From Larix kaempferi (lineage: Eukaryota; Streptophyta; Pinopsida; Pinales; Pinaceae): 64,000 nt of DNA. The notes under the pieces were generated by a model. It had not been told where the DNA came from and made no database searches. It saw only the letters and a program-made list of their open reading frames with translations. How positions within the stretch are numbered: the stretch's first letter is position 1; every line of letters begins with the position of its first letter. The position numbers and the translations under genes were made by a program. The stretch is from the NCBI GenBank assembly GCA_027924585.1, contig BSBM01000179.1, positions 12,686,501-12,750,500 on the forward strand, written 5' to 3'. Shown one piece after another: positions 10,743 to 21,881 of this stretch.

Positions 10743-13700
10743 AATTCCTAAGAAGGGTGCCAAGAAGAAATCTAAGGTAACCGAATAAGAATCGTACGTG
10801 GAGATTATATTAGACACCAAGATAGAAACCATGTTCAAACATACAAAAGCAGTAACAAGAGTTTTTCTTGAATTCAAATGGGGGAATTGTATCAGATGAT
10901 ACAGAAGCAGGATATCCCCTAAGTAGCTCTCGAAGAAATGATCTTGTATCAAAATATCAAGAGATCAAGCATCACCAAAGCAGCTACACGCCCAAAACTT
11001 TTTCCCTGCTTAGAGGTCATTGGATGGATCCTGCCACAAGCTGATTCCACATCAAGAATCATTTCTGACACCAAAGGGGAAGCGCTTGCCTCATTCCATC
11101 TAGCTCATATAGCAGCGGCATGCAAGCTAATGCCAGCCCAGGTCATGTTAACTAAAGACTGGATCAAAGGTATAAACTCGGACCACTTTGAATATGCTAA
11201 GAAAATTATAGTATCAGGAAGGCAGCTGAGACAGAAAGCGAGCAGAGAATATGAATGTCAAATCTTGAGGACCCCTTTCAGAATCATAGCTCTAATGCTA
11301 AGCAAAATTTTCGACAAGGTAGATGGGACAATCTATAAGCTAAATTGGGTACCTCTAATTTACTACATAGCCTTCCATGGCACAATTTTTAATTGGGTAG
11401 ACATCATCTCAGACAGCCTGTCATCATAAATAGCAGCTACACAAGGAGGTTTAACCCAAAATAAGGCAGAATTCTACATGTCTTCATACCTCATAGATTG
11501 CATATTAGCTAGGCACCCATTTCCTAAGTTAGGTGCATCTGAAATGGAGCTGAATCTCCGATCTATGTGGCTTATCAGCCATGTGGGCACATAGATATGC
11601 AAGTCATTATAAGCTCATATGTGAAGAGTTCATCATGCCTCTTTATTGGATAAATTTTCATGAAGAACCAAACTGCTTGTCTGAAAATGAAATGGAAGTC
11701 ATAAAAGAATACAGGGACTACTATTTATCACAAGAGGGCATGTACATCAGAATGTTTAGAGGTTCCCGAGCGCCATCCCTGTTTCCCAAATATGCAACCG
11801 ATTTTGTGGTCCACAAGGAAGAAGTAAGGAAATTTTTCATTATTGGGATTGGCAGGTTCCTGCGTGATCAAAAGAAAGCTTCATAACCACCTTTGCTTTT
11901 CTGTATCGGGGGATACAAGTTCTCCAAGGTTAAAACTATCGAATATTTTGTTCAAGATTTAGAATCATTTCATTTTGGCAAAAAGAGATTTGCAAGAAAT
12001 GATAGCCACGGCAAGGTTGCCGAGCATTGTGCATCGATCAAAATACATTATGAATATGCCAATCACTTCGACAACGATGAAGAAGTGTATTGAAGGGAAA
12101 GAAACATGATCGAGCTTAGCAAACGCTTTCGTTACAATAGAGGGGGTGGTTCCAACACTGCTACCAACACTGCCAAGGTGGCAGAATTACAGAGGCAGCG
12201 AGAAGAAGCCACAAGATACAAGTTGCGGAAGTAGAGAGTAAAATCAAAGAGCAAGCGCAAAGGCTACAAAGGGAACAAGCATAATGGCTACAAGCGGAAG
12301 AATCAAAGAGACATCAGAAGGAAGAGGCCGAGAGGCAAGAAAGGGAGGTCGCTGAGGAATTAGAAAGAAAAGAAGAAGAGGATCGGTTCAAGGAAGCTGT
12401 GGAGAAACATGGATCCCAAAGTGAACACAGAATTCCACATCACATGGACACAGACCCACCAAAGGTGTCCAGTGTAACGCTCACCAGAGGCCACCTCCCA
12501 TTTAATGAGCTTGGACTCACCCCATTCACCCCATCGAAGAAACATACTGTGGCCAGATTCGACACAATATTTTTTGATTAAAAAAGAAAGACCATCACAA
12601 GAAGATTAGAGAAGAGACTGAAATTTGCATCCCATTCTGATGTCTTCACTATCCAGGAAAACACAATAATGGAGGGTACCCACAAGGACCCTAAAATCAT
12701 CGCATCTGTCAGCATAGTTGCTGTACAAGCAAGTGCAGATAATGCCAACAGATTTTTGAACGATGTCGAGCGCAACAAAGGAAAGATGTTGAAATTAAAA
12801 GACAACTTGGTGAAAGAGAGGGGTGAAAGTATAGAGGTGAAAAGGAAATTAGAGGCCACATTGTCTGAAAGAGACAGATTGTTGTCCGATTGCTAAAATT
12901 TGGATGTAGAGAAAGAAGCATTAACTGTACAACTGATGATAATGGAGGGAGAGAAAAGTGATTTTGAAGCGCAGATGAGAGACCTGGAGATGCTGGAATC
13001 AATAGCTAACCAGGATGTCGAAGAATTAAAGACTAAAATGGATGAATTGTCAAGAGAAAAGGAATCTCTGGCAGAGCAACTAAAGCTGTCATATGACAGA
13101 AAGCAAGACATGACTCCATTTCATGAGAAAGCATGCAATATTCAAGAGCAAATATATAATTTTCAGGAAGTGCTCACAGAAGAAATCTACAAGATGAAGC
13201 TGTCGATGGCAAGGATGAAGGTGATAGCTGAAGAGTTACTAGCATTCATGAAAAGGATGTTGGGTATTGAAGATAAGGTTAAGAGCCAGATGGCCTAGAG
13301 AGAAACAAACTCAGAATGCCCTGATAATTTAGCTCCGAAGACAACAACAGACTTGAAGTCGGAGATGGAACTTCTAGAATTTTGCAGGAAGGTTGCCAAG
13401 AGACTAATCAATGAAATTCCTGCCACTATCAAGAAGTTTCAATATTTTTATGAGAAAATCCACCAAGTTCATGAGAAATGCCATCTCTCTTTGCTCCCGA
13501 AGATGGATGAGCTTCCTTCAAAATACCAATGCATAGCAGAGCTGCAGAATGGGTTGCGAGAAGAACATGACTACATCATAAAATTGGGCACTCTCACAGA
13601 AGAAGACATCCACCACTTTGTAGGACAAGCATCTCTAAATGTCTATTTTCTAAAAGATAGCTGCAAGGCTGCAGATGCAAGATTGGCACATATTGAGACA

Positions 13701-13795
13701 CAATTGTCATATCATTTAGTGTCAAATTAAAAATCATAGAAGAAGAGGCTAATGCGTGGGAAGATTTTATTTCTAGTCTAGCAGGGCCCACCTAA
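10743..13795 (+). pseudogene. LTR-embedded coiled-coil ORF, 5' LTR copy
   Basis: An ORF of about 1,020 codons lies wholly inside the LTR. The N-terminus is lysine-rich (KKGAKKKSK). A globular region of about 400 residues follows, with many W/Y/F (KLNWVPLIYYIAFHG, FIMPLYWI, GTYIRMF-like). Next is a Glu/Arg/Gln-rich helix around 12180-12400. A long predicted coiled coil then runs from about 12660 to 13720 (KDNLVKERGESIEVK, MDELSREKESL). This copy has a mutated start and in-frame stops near 11429, 11575, 11886, 12090, 12580, 12894 and 13297. No enzymatic motif is recognised. It sits upstream of gag on any transcript starting in U3. Function unknown; it may be a structural or nucleic-acid-binding partner, which is only a guess. 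Confidence 0.7.
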
Positions 13796-14676
13796 ACTTT
13801 AATTGTAAATATGTTTTTTGTATTTTCTGATGTAAGCACTAAAGGTCAACATTTGGGAATTCCTAAGATTAGGGTAAACAAAGAGTCACTAGAAGAGAAA
13901 CTTTTTGTAAGATAAATAGAGGAGAATAATAAGAATGAAGGACTTTTGCTAGCATAATAGAACCTGGACCATTTTGTAAGAGAACTATTTTTCTACTAAT
14001 AAGAAGGATCTATTTGTTGGGAAAAGCGTGCACGGGAATTTTTGCCTGGAATGTGTGGAATGTTTAATGTGGAACTACTTCATCTTGCATTTGTAACTCA
14101 TACTGTGAGATCATTCTAACTTTCTTGAACTACTTCAATGGTGATGAATGATTTTACTTTCTATGCAAATGTTTATGTGTAAAATGAGTAATAAATTGTT
14201 TTAATCATATCAGAGCTACCCTTGGTATTCTTTCTGCTGTAAATGTGAATATTGTGTTGAAACAGCTATCTGTTAGAATTATATTAGCATTTCCAGTATA
14301 TTACTCTTAATTCAAATTTGCTCCTTGCAGGGATAGGATAGTTAGTTTATTTTAGGTTAGAAATAAGCGAATTGATAAGGTGGGTGTGGTAAGACGAGAA
14401 GTAAGAACCTGCGAATCACTTTTGTGAGGTCCCTACCCGTCAATTCCAAATTATATGCATTTAATTAGGCCGCAATCGGTAAAGAACTTACTTTAAAATA
14501 AAATTACATAAACGATGAACTAGGCCGCAATCGGTAAAGAAATTAAACAATTACACTCACGCTAGCCGGACCATTAACCGGATGGATTCCCCACACCAAA
14601 CGGTGAGTAATATAATTGGGATTATTTGCCGAGGATAATCCCTATTGTTGGTGCCAGGATTTTCTGGGAATCAACA
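13796..14676 (+). other. non-coding 3' part of element A 5' LTR
   Basis: Follows the stop of the LTR ORF and ends at the LTR edge. Nothing coding is visible. A splice-acceptor-like ttgctccttgcag|gg occurs near 14320-14333 and is kept in the other LTR near 39495. It could serve to join a leader to gag. The terminal bases gttggtgccagga...caaca precede the primer-binding site. Confidence 0.4.
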
Positions 14677-14680
14677 ATTT

Positions 14681-14698
14681 TGGCGCAAGAAGGAGGGC
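14681..14698 (+). promoter_or_regulatory. element A primer-binding site
   Basis: The sequence tggcgcaagaaggagggc starts four bases after the 5' LTR. A leading tggcgc just inside the LTR matches the 3' CCA-containing end of a tRNA, as usual for plant non-chromovirus gypsy elements. I cannot name the tRNA. The equivalent position after the 3' LTR has unrelated sequence, which supports the LTR edge. Confidence 0.6.
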
Positions 14699-14707
14699 CG
14701 CCAGTGC

Positions 14708-16657
14708 ATGGCTGGCAGAGGAGACCCATTTCTACGAAGATATTCCCCTGGAAACCCACTTGTAACAGCTTTACCAGAAGACTTCGTTCTGGAACCAAAA
14801 GATCAAGAAAACCTAAATTCTGGAGGTGAAAGAAAAGAAACTTTATACGTTGCCCCATTCGAGGAGGTAGAACACTTCAGGAGACATACACGCTCTTATG
14901 TGAGAAATCTTGGAGGATTAAACGTAATTCATGCGTTACCTAGAAGGCGCGTTCCTAAAAAATAGGTCTCATACACCATAGATTTGGTGCTTGTAGAAAA
15001 TTTGGAGGAGTTGTTGGATTTATCTTTTCAAGAAATCACAGATCCCCTTGATCAATTGGGACCCGAATCCCCTCCATCTCAGGAAATTTCTCATACCCCG
15101 CATCATTCACCACCACATTCTCCACCGCGAATTATGGCTGGAAATGTTAACCAACCTACGTGGAGAGCCAGAGGGACACTTAATTTGGCTTCCCCATTAC
15201 ACGATCTTCCCAAACATCCATAGACGGTGCTACCTAAATTCGACCTTAGAAAAGGCATCTCTGTCGAAGACCACTTGAAGAGTTTATATTTGGCTCTCAA
15301 TATTTTAAACGTAGAACATGAGGATGTGGTTTGCATACTTTTCCCTTGCACTTTTGATCCAAGGGCATCTTCTTGGTATTTTAGTCTACAAGCTAATTCT
15401 ATAGCAGATTGGGATGGTTTTGAAAAATATTTTTTAAACAAATTTGACAATCAGAAGACCGTTTCCATTCTCATGAAAGAACTATTATCTATGAGGATGG
15501 AGAAGAAAGAAAAGTTGCAAGTGTTTAATCAGAGATTCACTACTCTGTTAAATAATTTTAGTGCTACAACAAAACTTGTTGAGGAGTCCTTGGTAGAATA
15601 TTACACTACAACACTGTATCCACCTATAGCTATGTTTGTCAAAAGAGCAGTTAAGGCTACTCTAATAGAAAACTATGAGGAAGCTTGGAAGGTAGAAGCT
15701 GACTTGGATAGTATTTAAAAACACACATTAGAATTGGAAGTGAAACCAATGGCCAGCAAGAAGCCTCTCATATTATCTAGACCTAAAGAAGAACCCTCGA
15801 ATGAATTAGAAAATGTGGTTAAAATGGTACATAAATTATCTAACAAAATAGTAGACTTGGAGAAAGATAAGGGAGCTAGTACATCTAGAAAAACTTTTAA
15901 TCCCTTCTACAAGAAGAGGGAAGAAAGTGGACAACCTCTACTGCCTATAACCAGTTATGATGTTCTAAATTTGAATGAGGTTGGCATGGAACATTTCTGT
16001 ACTTTTCACCAAGAACAACACTATGAAAAGAGCTTCCCACAATGGATAAATTCAATGAATTTAGTAATGAATCAATTTTTAGATGCACAACTGACAGGTC
16101 AGGAAGATCTAGAAGAAGATCAAACAAAATAGCAAGAAGAGAAAACTGAGGAGACCACAATGGTATTATGGGACTGGGAACCCACTTTGGGATTGGATGA
16201 AGAAGAGCAGGCTAAAGAAATCCAAGTATCATTAGTAAACATCACCACTAGAAGTAAAGGGCCAGTGGTAGATCAAATCCCGGTGTTTCCTAAGATGAAT
16301 ATCACAAAGGAAGCTCTGAAAAGGAATGTTGGCATCAATCAGCCTCAACCCAAAGTGAATTCTGAAATTGTAAAAGAAACGGGCCTAGTGATAAATAAAT
16401 AGGAAAAAGTCATAGTGAACAAGCCAGGAAATGGTGGGAAAAGCACAGAAGAATACAATATGGGGTATGATATTGTGGAGGACATTAAGAAGACTAAAGT
16501 GGAAATATCTTTATTTGAATTATGTAATCTTCCCCGGCAGGGGAATAAATTATTAGAAGCTTTTGACCCACAATCAAGCAGTTCCATAGAGATCATTGAG
16601 TCATATACGCAAGCATTGGTGGTAAATCAAAATCTCAGACTCTGCCTTTCTTTCTAA
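14708..16657 (+). pseudogene. element A gag
   Basis: Starts at the ATG at 14708 (MAGRGDPFLRRY) and stays in one frame to 16657, interrupted by in-frame stops near 14963, 15221, 15716, 16130 and 16400. A proline/histidine-rich linker (15070-15130) is followed by the retrotransposon gag core: LPKFDLRKGISVEDHL, SWYFSLQANSIADWDGFEKYFLNKF at 15227-15450, and an arm ending AWKVEADLDSI. The C-terminal part is lysine/glutamate-rich. I do not see a clear CCHC zinc knuckle, which several plant Tat-type gags also lack. Gag forms the particle. The stops make this copy inactive. Confidence 0.75.
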
Positions 16658-16679
16658 CCTTTTAAATTTTTAATCATAA

Positions 16680-17022
16680 TGTACATAATTGTTTGGTAGA
16701 TTCTGGAGCTTTATCCAATGTTTTTCCACTATCCATCTATAAGAAAATCAATGGGAAGCCAATACCATCTCCTTCCCAGATCATACAATTGGACATGTCT
16801 GTTGTTAAGGTTATAGGGGAGATGAAATATGTGCTTATCAGATTGTCTGCGGACTCGAGGGTATGTCAATTTATAGATATCATGATAGTAGATATACCTG
16901 AAGTGTATGGTTTGATATTGAACATGGACTGGTCTATCAAACTAAATGGTTATTTTGAAACAGATTGGTCTCACTTATGGTTTCCATATCAGAACAAGCA
17001 AAATCATATTAAAGTTTTCTAA
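16680..17022 (+). pseudogene. element A aspartic protease
   Basis: The active-site motif DSGA (VDSGALSNVFP) lies at 16699-16710. It is followed about 90 residues later by a GLILNMDW stretch resembling the gypsy protease flap/ILG region. The frame differs from gag by one (shift between 16657 and 16690), which may be a mutation or a frameshift site. It would cleave the Gag-Pol polyprotein. A stop at 17020 separates it from the RNase H that follows. Confidence 0.7.
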
Positions 17023-17276
17023 GAGAGCCTCACATGAAGCAGAATGTAACTCAACTTGAAGAAAAGAATGAGCCTGTAAATTTTTCATATTCGATTTTAG
17101 GGAATTACTTCTTATAGCTTGAACCGAGAAATTATCAAGTAGAAGAAGGCAGTCATGAGTCAGACACACAGTCCGATCTCCTTCAATTCTCACGGACTGA
17201 TGAAATTGACTGTAACATAGTAGACGTAGTTAATAACTTAGGAGATACCGCTAACCAAATTGATTTAGAGAATAAG

Positions 17277-17918
17277 TTTTGGATTTTGTACTTTGATGGT
17301 CCCAAGACACAAGAGGGATCGGGAGTCGGTTGTGTTCTTATTGATCCTGAAAGAAATAAACATTTTCTCTCTTGTAGGCTAGAGTTTGAATGTACAAATA
17401 ACACTGCAGAATACGAAGCTCTAGTCCAAGGTTTGAAAAGAGCCATTGAATTGAATGTAAAAAATTTGAAAGTTTTTGGTGATTCCAAAATAGTTGTCAG
17501 ACAAATTAGAAATACTATTCATTGTTTATCTCCGCATCTTAAAGGATACCAAACTAAAGTATGGAATTTAATATCGCAGTTCAATGCTTTTAACATAAAT
17601 GCAATTCCTAGATTACAAAATGTTGCAGTTGATTTGTTAGCTACTTCTGCTTCTAGATTAGTTCCAACAAATAACAAGTGTTCTCTTGAACTAATTTTTA
17701 GGCCATCGGTACCTGACAATATTACGAATCTGAGGGTGTTCAACGATGATGAACATATTATTAGCTTCCTAATGAATGAAGAGGCTTTCAAAGAATCTAT
17801 TATTGATGAAGAAGAACATCACTCAGATTTACAGAACAAGGATGTGGTCAAGGGAAATTTCATTCCAAAAGGGGTGAGAACCCTTGAAGGAATGTTTGAC
17901 CTGCAAAATAAATTCTGA
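17277..17918 (+). pseudogene. element A RNase H located upstream of RT (aRH-type)
   Basis: The frame reads WILYFDGPKTQEGSGVG, NNTAEYEALVQGL, VFGDSKIVVRQI and VAVDLLATSAS. With the ATG at 17286 as residue 1, D4, E42, D66 and D116 give all four RNase H1 carboxylates. The style (YFDG...NNTAEYEAL...GDS) is the additional, archaeal-like RNase H known from the plant Tat clade, not the native gypsy RNase H. Here it lies between protease and RT, about 130 bases before the RT frame and in the same frame (0). A second, degenerate RNase H follows RT. The segment itself is open for 210 codons. It would act on RNA:DNA hybrids. Confidence 0.8.
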
Positions 17919-18050
17919 AAACCAACTAATGCTACGATGAACAGCTCTTCGATGCAGTATGAGTTTGTAAATTTAGGGACAGAAGTTGAACCTAAGTATG
18001 TCAATCTAGGTAAATGATGTTCTCCTGGTGAAAGACTCAAGTTCATCAAA

Positions 18051-18915
18051 TTGTTTCAACAGTACAAGGACGTCTTCGCATGGACTTATGAAGATTTAAA
18101 GACTTATGATACATGCATCATACAGCATGTGATACCCATTGAAACAGGTGTGAAGCCCTTTCAGCAGCAGCTTAGAAAGATGCACCCTCTGCTGGAACCC
18201 TTAATCCAAAAGGAGTTGAAGAAGTCGTTGGACGCTAAGATTATTTTCAAAGTTCAACACTCCGAATGGGTGGAAAATATAGTTCTGGTAAGGAAGAAAT
18301 CTGGAGAGATACGACTTTGTGTTGATTTTCGTAACTTGAATAAAGCATCAGACAACGATAAATATACGGTTCCACCAATGGAGTAAATTTTACAAATGGT
18401 ATCAGGCTCGGAATTGTTCTCCCTATTAGACGGATTCTCTGGCTATAATGAAGTATTAGTGGTCGAGCAAGATCGATTGAAAACTACATTTCGCACAAAG
18501 TGGGGAACGTTCGCATATCAGAGGATGCGTTTTGGCCTAATGAATGTGGGATCCACATTCCAGAGGGCTATGGATATTGAATTATGAGGTTTAGTCAGCC
18601 ACTGCCTGGTCATATATCTAGATAATGTAACAGTTTTCTCCAAGATATGAGAAGACCATGTTTCCCACTTAAAACAAATTTTTGACCACTGCAGAAAATA
18701 TGGCATATCTCTGAACCCAAAGAAGAGTATTTTTATTTTTCTTGAAGAAAATTTTTTGGGCCACATCATCTCAAAAAAGGGAATCTCGATAGATCTAGAG
18801 AGAGCTCAGGCTATAACTCAGATTCACATGCCCCATAATAAAAAAACTATGCAATCATTTATGGGCACAATTAATTTTGTTTGAAGGTTTGTGCCTGATT
18901 TCGCGCAAATTGTTA
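18051..18915 (+). pseudogene. element A reverse transcriptase
   Basis: Recognisable motifs are FAWTYEDLKTYD, EIRLCVDFRNLNKA, FSLLDGFSGYNEV, KTTFRTKWGTFAYQRMRFGL, and the catalytic box at 18615-18626. That box reads YLDN in place of YLDD, so the second aspartate is changed. LGHIISKKGISID and a connection segment follow. Stops lie near 18384, 18585, 18648, 18882 and 18924. The catalytic substitution and stops rule out activity for this copy. Confidence 0.85.
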
Positions 18916-18929
18916 AACCTTTGTAGCAA

Positions 18930-19545
18930 ATGGTAAAGCAAAGTGTGCAGTTTAAATGGACCGACATCGAGAAGATTGTGTTTAAAGACATAAAGGATTC
19001 TATAGCTCAAGCACCTTCTTTGAGGAGTCTAGATTTTGAAAAGGATTTTATTATATACACCTTTTCTTTAGATAATTCTCTTGTAGTAGTGCTCACTCAG
19101 AAAGGAGAATCGAGATACAAATATCCAATATCTTTCATGCGAACATGGTTAAAAGGGGCTGAATTGAATTACCCAGCTGTGGATAAATAGGAACTTGCAA
19201 TGTTCAAAGCAGTAAAACAGTTTAGACCTTATATTTTGAAAAATAGGACGAAGGTTATCGTACCTCATCTGGTTGTCAGGTCATTGTTTGTACAAAAGGA
19301 GTTGGGAGAAGGAAGAGGAAATTGGGTAACGACACTACAAGATTATGAACTCAAATTCAAACCAGCTACTACTATTAAAGGTCAAGGATTGTGTAAGTTA
19401 CTCATAGAGAGCCAAACTGATGAGAATCATGATTGGGAAAATGAAGATGAGTTGAACTTAAATGGAATATGTTCCATTTTCACTGCTCCAGAATCTTGGT
19501 ACAGGGATTTGGTGCATTATATCCAGCATGGATATTTTCCATAAA
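18930..19545 (+). pseudogene. element A second (native-position) RNase H, degenerate
   Basis: FKWTDIEKIVFKDIKDSIAQ matches the connection segment before the gypsy RNase H. IIYTFSLDNSLVVVLTQKG corresponds to the first catalytic strand, with the usual leading aspartate not evident. A stop interrupts at 19188, then MFKAVKQFRPYILKNRTKV and LQDYELKFKPA continue the fold. Conserved acidic residues are mostly lost, as expected for the native domain in lineages that acquired a second RNase H. It links RT to integrase. Confidence 0.65.
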
Positions 19546-19577
19546 AATAAAACTCTAAGTAGAGAAGGTTCCTTCGA

Positions 19578-20780
19578 TTGAATTTAGCATCCTATCAGAT
19601 TATAGATGGAGTACTTTTTAGAAGAAAATATGATAGATTTTTTCTTAGATGTCTTGAGAAGGAAGATGTGAATAAGGTAGTTAAAGAATTACACGATGGC
19701 CCTGTAGGGGGACATTTTTCTGGGGATACCACTGCCCATAAGATACTCAGAGCTGGGTACTATTGTCCCACTCTTTTCAAGGATTCTCATGCTTACACAA
19801 TAAAATGTGATGTATGTTAAAGGGATGTTGGAAGATTTCCAAAAGTAGCAGGGCCATTGCAGCCAGTTACTATCTCTGAACCATTTGAGCAGTGGGGCAT
19901 AGACGTTACTGGAGAAATTAATCCAAATTATTCTTTGCAACATGGGTATACCCTCACATCCACTGATTATTTCACACGGTGGGTAGAAGCCGCTCCTTTG
20001 CACAAAGTGAACGAAGACGCAATCATCGGATTCCTACAAGAAAACATCATAACCAGGTTTGGGGTTCCAATTTCTTTAGTTTTTTATAATGCAACTTACT
20101 TCTCATCTATTAAATTAACCACATTTGATTATGAAAAGGGAATCAAATTGCATTATTCAGAAATCTATTATCCCAGGGGAAATGGATTAGCAGAATCAAC
20201 AAATAAAAATATCATCTAAATTTTAAAGAAAATTGTCATCGAAAGTTAGAGAAATTGGCATGTAGCTCTCCCTAACACATTATGGGCAGATAGGGTTAGC
20301 CCAACGAATTCTTTAGGAGTTTCTCCTTATACTTTGGTCTACAGAAGGGAATCTATACTACCTCCAAACATATTACTCCCATCCCTGAAATTATCCCAAG
20401 CTTCTAGAGGTTCTGGTAGTGAAATCTTGCAGTCATGAATTGACACTCTGTTGAAGCTCAAAGAATCGAGGGAAAAGGCCAAAGAAAAATTTAACCAACA
20501 CCAGAATATTGTCAAGAGATGGTTTTACAAGCGAAAGTACGGTAAGAGAAGTTTTTAGGTAGGAGATTTAGTTCTTAAGTGGGATTACCCACATGAAGAA
20601 AATGGGAAGCATACGAAATTTCAACAATTATGGCTTGGCCCCTGTCAGACTGTCGAAAAGCTTGGCCCCTATCAGACTGTCGAAAAGCTTGGCCCGTCGA
20701 TATAAAAACTACAATATTTACAAGTGGAGGAAGAGAATCTCCCTGTCAACGGCCTTGCTCTGAAACAGTACTTCGCATAG
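19578..20780 (+). pseudogene. element A integrase
   Basis: The zinc-binding HHCC region (ELHDGPVGGHFS...IKCDVC) spans 19695-19820. The core has D in WGIDVTGEI, but the second catalytic position reads SLVFYNATYF, so that aspartate is lost. The E is in GNGLAESTNK. Stops lie near 19818, 20217, 20247, 20436 and 20556. The C-terminal GPY-type motif (WLGPCQTVEKLGP) contains a tandem 27-bp duplication. No chromodomain follows. The frame ends near 20780. Confidence 0.8.
20634..20687 (+). repeat. 27-bp tandem duplication in integrase C-terminus
   Basis: Two adjacent 27-bp units (20634-20660 and 20661-20687) differ at one base and encode LGPCQTVEK and LGPYQTVEK. A third partial unit (cttggccc) follows. 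The duplication is in frame, probably a replication slip. Confidence 0.85.
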
Positions 20781-21881
20781 TTTTAGGAATACTTCTGTAC
20801 ATAAATAAACTTTTCCTTTCTTTATTTTTCTAGTCTGTTGTTTTTTGAATTGATTAGTCTTGTTTGTCTTGTTTTCTTTTCATCAGTTTCATTTTTGTTT
20901 GCTTATTGTTTGATTTCCTTTATTTTGTTTCAGATAAACCCCGACTTAACATATTGGTGTATGGAAATATAGGAATCTGAACAATCTCAAGGGCATATCC
21001 TAAAAGTTCAGAATCTACTTATAAAGGATGAATTCTCTATGTGTGACATTGTCATTTGCTGATCAGTTTTTAGAAAGGAAAAACCTGCTTCAGGTTCATA
21101 GTTGAGTCATGATAACCCCTGTAAAATAACTAAGACTTATGATTTCTAAATTACTATCTTGGGGCTCCATTCATCTCACATAAATAACCATCTTACGCAA
21201 CTTACTATGATGTACCCATGAAAAGAAGCAGGTCTTACAGATGTATGGAAATTAAAATGATCCCATGCTGTAAATTTTAAAGCCAAAAGGGCTTACACAG
21301 AAGAGTCAAAATTCTAAAAATTCATCTCCATCAAAGAAATGGTTTTGAAAACAAAGAGATACAATCAAGAGGGTTACTTGAGTAACAGGCCTAGAAAGGT
21401 TCTTCTCCGTCCGCGAGTATGACAAATAAACAAAATTATCACTCACACAAAAGGACATTATGGATGGAAGAACCCACGTCAAATGCTGAAGAACAAAGAA
21501 AAGTTATCCTGGGAGACTCCGACGACAAAATTCTTCAATTAAGAAAGCATCTAAAGAAATGTTGATAGCATGGGAATGAAGAACAAACAAATACATCTGT
21601 TTGATTTTGTTACAATGCCGTGGACTCTTATTTAGCAGGTATCCGGAATATGGACCTAAAATGAAATCCACATTTTGGCCTCAGGAGAGTGGTCAAGAAA
21701 TCTAGTTTAAAGTTACCCTTCTTCCCCAATGACCAACATGATGCAAAAGGGACTATTCCCCTGTATAAAATATGGCCTTTTAAAACATTGTGTTACATGT
21801 AGGGTCAATAACATGTAAGTTTTTTTTACCTTAAAAGGATATTATTCAAAAATCTGTGTTCAACAGCGAATCACCAATTGT
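20781..21881 (+). other. element A region between integrase and 3' LTR
   Basis: About 1.1 kb with a T-rich start (20800-20930) and no recognisable ORF. The bases just before the 3' LTR (ttcaacagcgaatcaccaat) are not a polypurine tract, so the tract is decayed or lies elsewhere. Confidence 0.5.

Larger units (their letters stand above)
8849..14676 (+). repeat. element A 5' LTR (5,828 bp)
   Basis: Matches the 3' LTR along its whole length: U3 at 8849-9850, apparent leader and intron, a long ORF at 10743-13795 and a 0.9-kb non-coding tail. Terminal bases are tgttgct...caaca. It contains the undisturbed sequence gtgtaacgctcacc at 12470-12483, into which element D inserted in the other LTR. The start codon of the LTR ORF is mutated in this copy (att in place of atg near 10748). 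Confidence 0.85.
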
